Source: a virus
Length of the DNA stretch: 30,892 nucleotides
Direction: 5' to 3' (one strand)
IMG/VR virus record: IMGVR_UViG_3300009545_000050
Span: 1-30,892 of that record
The notes below the pieces were generated by a model. The model saw only the letters and a program-made list of their open reading frames with translations, was not told where the DNA came from and did not search any database. Below are positions 25,641-30,892 of this stretch, one piece after another. Position 1 is the stretch's first letter, and each line of letters begins with the position of its first letter. The translations under genes and the position numbers were made by a program.

Positions 25641-26207
25641 ATGAAAAAACTATTTGAAAATATTGGAGGCAATCAATTCAAATTGATTAAAGAATCTGAT
25701 TGGAGAACTACACAAGAACATAATGGTAATATAAATGTGGGTCGTAGAATGTTACGAGCACAGTCACAGTATATTACTGCTGCTGCCGAATCACCAAATG
25801 CCGATGAAGAAGTTAAAACCATTGCCGCAAATGCCTTAAAAGACATTAAGACGATGGACGAAATCATAGCCAAGGGATATCTTAGTAGTGGATATCAATA
25901 TGATGACAATGACCCCCGTAATCAAATGGATATCCACGGTGATAGAATGCAAGACCCTAGCACCGAAAGAGCCAGAACAGGGTCAACCAAAGAAGATGAA
26001 ATTGAAGCAGAAATTAGACACGCAATAACACGAAGACATTTGGATGACCATATGCAAAGTTATAGTGAATTCTTCTCAAGAGAATTGGCAAATAGATTGT
26101 GGCCTAATCCGGGCGATGAACATCATGATGAATCTTTGAGTGACTATTTGAGTGAAGTCGCATATCATGAACAAGATACTCAAGGCGACGACGACCACGG
26201 TTGGTAA
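25641..26207 (+). CDS. Acidic hypothetical protein, head-block member
   Basis: The protein has 188 residues. The N-terminus MKKLFENIGGNQFKLIKE contains IKE at 16-18, again fitting the protease site. The rest is strongly charged and largely helical (EDEIEAEIRHAITRRHLDDHM), with an acidic, His-rich C-terminus ending DDDHGW. The ATG directly follows the preceding TAA. It is the last gene before the terminator at 26223, so it closes the head operon. No family is recognised. Confidence 0.7.
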   Translation: MKKLFENIGGNQFKLIKESDWRTTQEHNGNINVGRRMLRAQSQYITAAAESPNADEEVKTIAANALKDIKTMDEIIAKGYLSSGYQYDDNDPRNQMDIHGDRMQDPSTERARTGSTKEDEIEAEIRHAITRRHLDDHMQSYSEFFSRELANRLWPNPGDEHHDESLSDYLSEVAYHEQDTQGDDDHGW

Positions 26208-26222
26208 TAATATAAAATCTTG

Positions 26223-26270
26223 AAAATCGTTCATAAGTGTGGTATTGTTACCCCTTATGAACGATTTTTT
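26223..26270 (+). terminator. Perfect-stem terminator overlapping the guaC start codon
   Basis: AAAATCGTTCATAAG (26223-26237) pairs perfectly over 15 bp with 26254-26268. A small inner GGTA/TACC stem lies in the loop, and six T follow the C-G-A at 26265-26270. It ends the head-assembly operon. ATG 26257 of the next gene lies inside the 3' arm. Confidence 0.8.
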
Positions 26271-27270
26271 ATTGTCTTACGATACAGTTACACTCTCTCC
26301 ACGTCATTCATCTTTATCCAGTAGAAGTAAAGCAGACCCGTCAGTTAATTTGTGCGGTTGGAAATTTAAATTGCCGATTGTTCCTGCAAACATGGAAGAT
26401 ATTATCGGCGTCAGTAATGCAAAATGGTTATCTGAAAATGGGTTCTTTTATATCTATCATAGATTTGGTAAAGAAAATGAACAACATCCACAATTAACGC
26501 CATATTCATTTGTAGAATTAGCAAATAGAACCGATGAAAATTGGAAACTGATAAGCATATCAACAGGCGTGGGTGAGGATTCTTTATCAGAATTAAAACA
26601 TATGAAAGCCAGAGACTTTCGTATAGATTTTATAACAATTGATGTTGCTCATGCCGACCACGATAATGTAGAACCCATTATCAATTTCATACGACAAAAT
26701 TTTCCACAAACCAAACTCATAGTTGGAAATGTTGCTACCGCAACCGGAGTTCAATATCTTACAAAATTAGGAGTTGATGCAATAAAAGTAGGCATAGGAG
26801 GCGGTTCTATATGCACAACTCGTTATATGACGGGATTTCACGTTCCCACCTTACAGACATTGAGTGATATTATAGAATGGAAAACCCATTCCAGAGACAT
26901 TTTAGGACACCCAATAACCGTCCCACCCATTATTGCCGATGGTGGAGCCAAACACTATGGCGACATTGCCAAAGCGTTAACGTTCGAAGCCACGATGGTT
27001 ATGAGTGGCGGATGGTTCGCATCTTGTATTGATTCTCCTGCCAAAATAGTTAACGGCATGAAAGTTTATCGTGGTTCAACTTCTTATGAAATGAAAGGAC
27101 ACAAGAAAAATGTGGAAGGCCGTGTAGTTGAATTGGTTGAGGGCACAACATATGAACAAAGACTTGCGGAAATAAAGGATTCCCTACAGTCTTCTATATC
27201 ATATGCAGGCGGAAATGACTTAACCGCCTTCAATTCAGTGAGTTGGGGTAGAATTCTACCTTTTCATTGA
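26257..27270 (+). CDS. guaC: GMP reductase (GuaC-like)
   Basis: This 337-residue TIM-barrel enzyme would reduce GMP to IMP and ammonia with NADPH. It lacks the CBS domains of IMP dehydrogenase and matches bacterial GuaC in order: KFKLPIVPANM, FFYIYHRF, FITIDVAH, the Cys loop KVGIGGGSICTTR (Cys186, Thr188), PIIADGGAKHYGDIAKAL, KKNVEG (Glu287) and SLQSSISYAGG. The Cys loop has Gly where GuaC and IMP dehydrogenase normally have Pro (GIGPGS), and AGHEES is replaced by ASCIDS. ATG 26257 gives the N-terminus expected of the family, but it lies inside a terminator stem. In a phage it would shift guanine nucleotides towards IMP and adenine, perhaps for an AT-rich genome. Confidence 0.92.
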   Translation: MNDFLLSYDTVTLSPRHSSLSSRSKADPSVNLCGWKFKLPIVPANMEDIIGVSNAKWLSENGFFYIYHRFGKENEQHPQLTPYSFVELANRTDENWKLISISTGVGEDSLSELKHMKARDFRIDFITIDVAHADHDNVEPIINFIRQNFPQTKLIVGNVATATGVQYLTKLGVDAIKVGIGGGSICTTRYMTGFHVPTLQTLSDIIEWKTHSRDILGHPITVPPIIADGGAKHYGDIAKALTFEATMVMSGGWFASCIDSPAKIVNGMKVYRGSTSYEMKGHKKNVEGRVVELVEGTTYEQRLAEIKDSLQSSISYAGGNDLTAFNSVSWGRILPFH

Positions 27271-27295
27271 CATTAAAAGGATAATGTAGTATAGT
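27267..27295 (+). promoter_or_regulatory. Sigma-70-like promoter
   Basis: TTGACA at 27267-27272, a 17-base spacer and TATAGT at 27290-27295 make a near-consensus promoter. The -35 overlaps the guaC stop codon. It would drive the gene at 27324 and those after it, suggesting early expression by the host polymerase. Confidence 0.75.
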
Positions 27296-27323
27296 CATAG
27301 TGTAACAAAAATTATAAAAAAAC

Positions 27324-27800
27324 ATGAAAATTGAACTTGAAAAAATTGAAACGGCAATGAGTGAAAATGGTATTGATGAAGCAATCATTGCTGCGGTCAT
27401 TACCCAACTTAAATCTGAAATTGCTGAGGAAGAGATTCAACCAGAAGTTGAAGATGAAACTCCTACCAATGAAGATTTGACTGACAATTCCGAAGATTTG
27501 CCAAAGGTCAAGTATGAATATGTGATTGTTCTTGATGATAAGAATGGATACTTGAAAGACAAGGAAATTGCCGGTTGGGTCGTTCAACAAGAAGAAAATG
27601 CCGACGCTGGTTTAATTGTTTCAAGAATCTCCGATGCCGTTAAAGACCAAAATGCCGGAGCCAAGAGAAAGAAACATTCAATGACAAACTTGACTGAAGC
27701 ATTCGAGTCATTGAAGTCTAAGTTTTTGAGTAAGAAGAAAATCAAAATCAAGACCAAGGATTTGACGAGAGTTATTATTTCCGACGGTAAATTGCATTAA
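27324..27800 (+). CDS. Hypothetical protein, first gene of the sigma-70 unit
   Basis: The protein has 158 residues. It has an acidic N-terminal half (EIAEEEIQPEVEDETP) with Asp/Glu-rich linker to about residue 60, a central beta-type segment (KVKYEYVIVLDDKNGYLKDK) and a basic C-terminus with LKSKFLSKKKIKIKTK. The charge reversal along the chain is marked. There is no membrane segment, zinc site or catalytic motif. A 28-base leader follows the promoter at 27267-27295. No family is recognised. Confidence 0.75.
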   Translation: MKIELEKIETAMSENGIDEAIIAAVITQLKSEIAEEEIQPEVEDETPTNEDLTDNSEDLPKVKYEYVIVLDDKNGYLKDKEIAGWVVQQEENADAGLIVSRISDAVKDQNAGAKRKKHSMTNLTEAFESLKSKFLSKKKIKIKTKDLTRVIISDGKLH

Positions 27801-27801
27801 T

Positions 27802-27918
27802 ATGAACGATGCCAAATCATCATATCTATATTCTAAATTACTTGAAGATTACAAGTATGTTCAAATGAGATATTGGATGTTTAGAATGTTAATCTGGAAT
27901 CGTGGATTGAGAGATTGA
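27802..27918 (+). CDS. Small 38-residue protein
   Basis: ATG 27802 follows the previous TAA by one base and TGA 27916-27918 precedes the next ATG by one base, so the frame fills the gap exactly. The peptide starts MNDAKSSYLYSKLL and is rich in Tyr, Met, Trp and Arg (RYWMFRMLIWNRGLRD at the end). It could be a short amphipathic or membrane-touching peptide. Function is unknown. The tight spacing is the main evidence that it is real. Confidence 0.55.
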   Translation: MNDAKSSYLYSKLLEDYKYVQMRYWMFRMLIWNRGLRD

Positions 27919-27919
27919 T

Positions 27920-28441
27920 ATGAAAAAGACGGATAAACTTCGTAAAGAAGCCGAGTTAACCTTATCTAAGATAAGAAGTATTACTCGACATATAAGAAAT
28001 GTCGAAGATAATTGTCTTATCTTAGGTGAGAAGTTAATTCTACAAGGAAGAATTGACCTTGGAAAACAACTCATTGCGAATGGATTCATTCACGACGCCA
28101 GTAAATTTACAGGCATTGAGTTTGAATATCTGTCTCTATACAACCCAACAGAAGAAAATAATAAGTTGAAGATGAAGTTGGCAATCCAACAACACAATAC
28201 TACCAACCTCCACCACGCAGAAGCATGGTCTGGCGGCATCAAAGATATGCCAGATGTCTATCTAGCCGAACTTGTATGTGATATCAAAGCCAGAAGTGAA
28301 GAATTCGGCACATCTTTGATGGATTACATCAATGGAACCGGAATTAAACGTTGGGGTATAACGGAAGATGATGATGTTTACAAAAGAATACTAGGATTTA
28401 TAAATCTCCTTTGTGAGAAGCCATTTGAACAAATTAAATAA
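27920..28441 (+). CDS. HD-type putative hydrolase (DUF5662-like)
   Basis: The protein has 173 residues and is helical. The HD dyad is His58-Asp59 in FIHDASKF. Further His residues at 24, 92, 98 and 99 (QHNTTNLHHAEAW) and Asp121 in ELVCDIKARSEEFG give a set of metal ligands as in the HD phosphohydrolase superfamily. The TRHI...HD.SKF...HH pattern reminds me of DUF5662 phage and bacterial proteins. The substrate is unknown; nucleotides are usual for the superfamily. It sits between the 38-residue gene and two nucleotidyltransferase-fold genes, with gaps of one and two bases. Confidence 0.65.
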   Translation: MKKTDKLRKEAELTLSKIRSITRHIRNVEDNCLILGEKLILQGRIDLGKQLIANGFIHDASKFTGIEFEYLSLYNPTEENNKLKMKLAIQQHNTTNLHHAEAWSGGIKDMPDVYLAELVCDIKARSEEFGTSLMDYINGTGIKRWGITEDDDVYKRILGFINLLCEKPFEQIK

Positions 28442-28443
28442 TT

Positions 28444-29547
28444 ATGAATAATTTCATCTTCGAAAAGAAGAAACTACTTAACCATCTTAACAACATAGAA
28501 CTTGTAAAACTTCTAAAGAAAGCAAATTGTTTTATTGCCGGTGGTGCTGTGACATCATTGTTTTCTGGAAAAGATATCAACGATATTGATGTCTATTTTA
28601 AAGATTATGATTCTTTAAATTTGGTGTTACGAAATTTATTTGGAACTAATGACATGGAAGAATCTGAGTTCTTCGATTTATCTTCCTTTAGTTTGATTTA
28701 TACCAACCACACAAAGAAAAGTATCCTATTTACAAAAGATGGATTGAATCTACAATTGATTTATTTCAAATTCTTCAATGAAGCAAAGGATATTTTTGAT
28801 ACTTTCGATTTTACTATAAATATGGGCGCATATGATTGTGCCAAGGAAGATTTTGTATTCCACGACGACTTCATTAAAGATGTCGCTCAAAGACGTTTAG
28901 TAGTTAATCCAAATACCTCATTCCCAATTATTTCTTTATTGAGAATTGACAAATATAGACAAAGAGGATATCAGATATCTCGAAAAGATTTTGTGAATCT
29001 GTGTCTTGCCACAAACCGTCTCACTATAGACAATTGGGAACATTTAGCAGATGCCATCGGTGGTATGTATGGTTACTCTTACACGGATTTATTTGATACG
29101 ACCAAGGAATTTTCGATTGACGAAGCAATCAATCAATTATTGAAATTAGAAGTTGATTTGGAAAGTAGAGCAACAATTTCTGAATACAGAGATTATTACA
29201 GTTTAATTGATAGTGTTAATATCAATCTAAAAATTCAACCAAAACCAGAAGACGGGACTTTCTACAAGAAAGTTTGGAAGACGGAGTTGCCAGATGTCTT
29301 CACAAGTTACTATTATAAAACATTCAAGTATAAGTTAGGGGAAACTGTGAATGGTGGACAAATGGGTATATGGGCTTACAAATCTATCAGAGCAGCAAAA
29401 CTCCACAGAACTTCTTCATTTGCAGATGATGGTAAATGTGCAATTATTGCCGTTAAGTTAACAACCGACAACACCATTTCCAAAGATTCAAACAATGCTT
29501 ATAGATTGTTTGGTAATATTCAAGTCGTAGAAGAAATTAAATCGTAA
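28444..29547 (+). CDS. Nucleotidyltransferase-fold protein (poly(A) polymerase/CCA-type head)
   Basis: The protein has 367 residues. FIAGGAVTSLFSGKDINDIDVYF (residues 30-52) is the Pol-beta-superfamily signature: a GG turn, then catalytic-type Asp47 and Asp49. FDFTINMGAYD near residue 120 is the family's third acidic strand. The middle (about 150-250) is helical, as in the poly(A) polymerase neck, and the C-terminal part is a separate beta-type domain (DGKCAIIAVKLTTDN). The substrate is not evident; tRNA 3' ends or small metabolites are possible. Its ATG follows the HD gene by two bases, so it is co-expressed. Confidence 0.75.
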   Translation: MNNFIFEKKKLLNHLNNIELVKLLKKANCFIAGGAVTSLFSGKDINDIDVYFKDYDSLNLVLRNLFGTNDMEESEFFDLSSFSLIYTNHTKKSILFTKDGLNLQLIYFKFFNEAKDIFDTFDFTINMGAYDCAKEDFVFHDDFIKDVAQRRLVVNPNTSFPIISLLRIDKYRQRGYQISRKDFVNLCLATNRLTIDNWEHLADAIGGMYGYSYTDLFDTTKEFSIDEAINQLLKLEVDLESRATISEYRDYYSLIDSVNINLKIQPKPEDGTFYKKVWKTELPDVFTSYYYKTFKYKLGETVNGGQMGIWAYKSIRAAKLHRTSSFADDGKCAIIAVKLTTDNTISKDSNNAYRLFGNIQVVEEIKS

Positions 29548-29550
29548 CGC

Positions 29551-29578
29551 TTGACAATTATAAAATAGGTGATAAACT
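29551..29578 (+). promoter_or_regulatory. Sigma-70-like promoter with extended -10
   Basis: TTGACA at 29551-29556 is followed, after 16 bases, by TAAACT at 29573-29578. TG lies one base before the -10. It is placed directly in front of the gene at 29588, leaving a leader of only a few bases. Confidence 0.55.
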
Positions 29579-29587
29579 CTTGAGATT

Positions 29588-30709
29588 ATGAAATGGTTAG
29601 TTCCAAATACAATCTATGTAACTTTACACGGTTCACAGGCTTACGGTTTAAACAACGAACTGTCTGACGTGGACGTGAAGGGTATCGTTATCCCTCCAAG
29701 GGATGTCGAGAACAACCTTTTTCACAAGTTTGAACAGGCGATTGACAACAAGGAACTTGAGGCGTCTTTGGAGCATCTAAAGAACCCCAAGAATCCAAAG
29801 TTTGAATCCTCTCTTTATTCTTTGAAGAAGTTTATGGTCTTGGCTGCTAATGTCAATCCAAACATCATCGAAGTGTTGTGGACAGACCCGGCAGACCATT
29901 TCGTGTTCAAACATCCAATGGAAGTCTTGATGGAAAACAGACATTTATTCTTGTCTTCCAAGGCGAAGTTCACATTCTCTGGCTATGCTTTTGCACAGGC
30001 GGCGAAGATTGAACGTCACCGTAAGTGGATTGTTCGTGGAGAACTTGAAAAGCCTGACAGAGCCAAGTTTGGTCTGCCAGAGGAACGTGCTCCACAGATG
30101 AACGATATCTTTGGTTTAATCAAGTCCGAAGTCGAACGTTGGAATCTTTCACAGTTTCCATTGAACGAGGAAGAACGTGACGAACTCAAGTCAACAATGT
30201 GGGAACTCATTTACAATGTTTCACAGGTGGACGTTAATGAAGGTAATTGGCCGAAGGTTTACGAGGCCGGCGTCATCGAACGTCTTGCCAAGGAATATAA
30301 CTTGAAGGAAGAAGTTGTTGATGTCTTACAGCGAGAAAGATTGTATAAGAAGGAATTAGAATCCTATCAGTCTTGGGTAAACTGGAAGAAGAATCGTAAT
30401 CCTGCCAGACACGCTCTTGAAGTGAAGTCTGGTTACGACACAAAGCATGGTTCACACCTTGTTAGGTTAATGAGGATGGGTCTTGAAATCTTAACAGAAG
30501 GAAAGGTCTATGTGAAGCGTCCTGACCGTGAGGAAATTCTTGCCATTAAGAATGGTGAATGGTCTTACGAACAGGTTATCCAATTCGCCAAGGATATGCA
30601 AGTGAAGTTGGATGAAGCCTACAAGACAACAAAATTGCCTAAGGCAGTTAATTACGAAAAGGTAAATGAACTTTACCACAATATCTACGAAGGATACCAC
30701 TCTGTATAA
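29588..30709 (+). CDS. Predicted nucleotidyltransferase, YcgL/COG3541-like
   Basis: The protein has 373 residues. HGSQAYGLNNELSDVDVKGI near the N-terminus (residues 14-33) has the GS...DxD core of the Pol-beta nucleotidyltransferase fold, with Asp27 and Asp29. IEVLWTDP and a long helical C-terminal domain follow, as in COG3541 proteins of phages and bacteria. The substrate of this family is unknown to me. Codon use differs from its neighbours, with AAG far more common than AAA for Lys and more C in third positions. It has its own promoter and is closed by a hairpin at its stop codon. Confidence 0.8.
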   Translation: MKWLVPNTIYVTLHGSQAYGLNNELSDVDVKGIVIPPRDVENNLFHKFEQAIDNKELEASLEHLKNPKNPKFESSLYSLKKFMVLAANVNPNIIEVLWTDPADHFVFKHPMEVLMENRHLFLSSKAKFTFSGYAFAQAAKIERHRKWIVRGELEKPDRAKFGLPEERAPQMNDIFGLIKSEVERWNLSQFPLNEEERDELKSTMWELIYNVSQVDVNEGNWPKVYEAGVIERLAKEYNLKEEVVDVLQRERLYKKELESYQSWVNWKKNRNPARHALEVKSGYDTKHGSHLVRLMRMGLEILTEGKVYVKRPDREEILAIKNGEWSYEQVIQFAKDMQVKLDEAYKTTKLPKAVNYEKVNELYHNIYEGYHSV

Positions 30710-30724
30710 GGGTGGTATTCCCTT
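30694..30724 (+). terminator. Hairpin terminator overlapping the stop codon
   Basis: ATACCACTCT (30694-30703) pairs with AGGGTGGTAT (30709-30718) over 10 bp, with one G-U pair and a 5-base loop. A short pyrimidine and T stretch follows. TAA 30707-30709 lies in the loop and 3' arm. Confidence 0.6.
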
Positions 30725-30728
30725 TTAT

Positions 30729-30878
30729 ATGAAGAAACTAAAAAGAACCAAAAATAAAAAACTTATCCAATTACGATTGGAATGTTTCGATGTGATAATG
30801 AGAGAGATACGAAAATCGGTAGAAGATGGATATCCAATTCCTGATGTTAGTATCAGTATCAAAGTTCAACCACACTGA
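30729..30878 (+). CDS. Small basic hypothetical protein
   Basis: The protein has 49 residues with a strongly basic N-terminus (MKKLKRTKNKKLIQLR) and a helical centre (CFDVIMREIRKSVEDG). ATG 30729 is chosen over the upstream frame start at 30666, which lies inside the previous gene. It starts ten bases after the terminator stem. Nucleic-acid binding is possible from charge alone. No family is recognised. Confidence 0.5.
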   Translation: MKKLKRTKNKKLIQLRLECFDVIMREIRKSVEDGYPIPDVSISIKVQPH

Positions 30879-30879
30879 T

Positions 30880-30892
30880 ATGTCAGACCTAA
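30880..30892 (+). CDS. Possible start of a further gene, cut by the window end
   Basis: ATG 30880 follows the previous TGA by one base, in the tight spacing usual here. Only four codons (MSDL) are present, so nothing can be said about the product. Confidence 0.3.

Overview
The window is about 31 kb of a tailed, contractile-type bacteriophage related to T4, but far from it. Landmarks by protein motif are a gp17-type large terminase, a gp20-type portal, a gp21-type prohead protease, a gp61-type primase, and a single-chain fusion of the gp47 and gp46 recombination nuclease subunits. The DNA is AT-rich by eye. Every gene I can support is on the + strand, they are packed with ATGA or few-base junctions, and no tRNA, insertion sequence or CRISPR array is visible. 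Two TTGACA-type promoters and several AAGGA ribosome sites suggest a host with an ordinary sigma-70 and Shine-Dalgarno system. I cannot name the host.

Layout. (1) 1-7834: adhesion and other virion-surface genes. They comprise the end of one structural protein, two tandem paralogues with a shared N-terminal domain and different C-terminal domains, a 420-residue structural protein, and a large FG-GAP beta-propeller protein. The propeller reading frame is split by one in-frame TAA. It also carries a dockerin-like pair of EF-hand motifs. A 91-residue protein follows. (2) 7855-9647: a terminator, a RuvC-like resolvase, and two Ser/Ala-rich fibre-like proteins. (3) 9702-14306: replication and recombination, namely primase, a putative HEWRH metallopeptidase and the Mre11-Rad50-type fusion, joined by overlapping starts and stops. 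(4) 14325-16571: a 748-residue structural protein. (5) 16635-26207: DNA packaging and head assembly. A zinc-ribbon protein, the terminase, the portal and the prohead protease are interleaved with four unrecognised proteins that begin with short basic leaders resembling T4 capsid-targeting sequences. (6) 26257-30892: a probable early or metabolic block with GMP reductase, small hypothetical genes, an HD-type protein and two nucleotidyltransferase-fold proteins, served by sigma-70-like promoters.

How it fits together. The terminase cuts and pumps DNA through the portal into a head matured by the gp21-like protease. The primase, RuvC-like resolvase and gp47/46-like nuclease would support recombination-dependent replication and resolve branches before packaging. 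A TATTTATA motif recurs in six intergenic gaps, five of them directly before virion genes or fibre-like genes and one before the unrecognised gene after the portal; it is a candidate late regulatory element. No major capsid, tail sheath or tube gene was recognised here.

The items most worth checking are the propeller gene with its internal stop and dockerin-like insertion, the shared leader peptides around the protease, terminator hairpins that run into the next start codon, and the phage GMP reductase.
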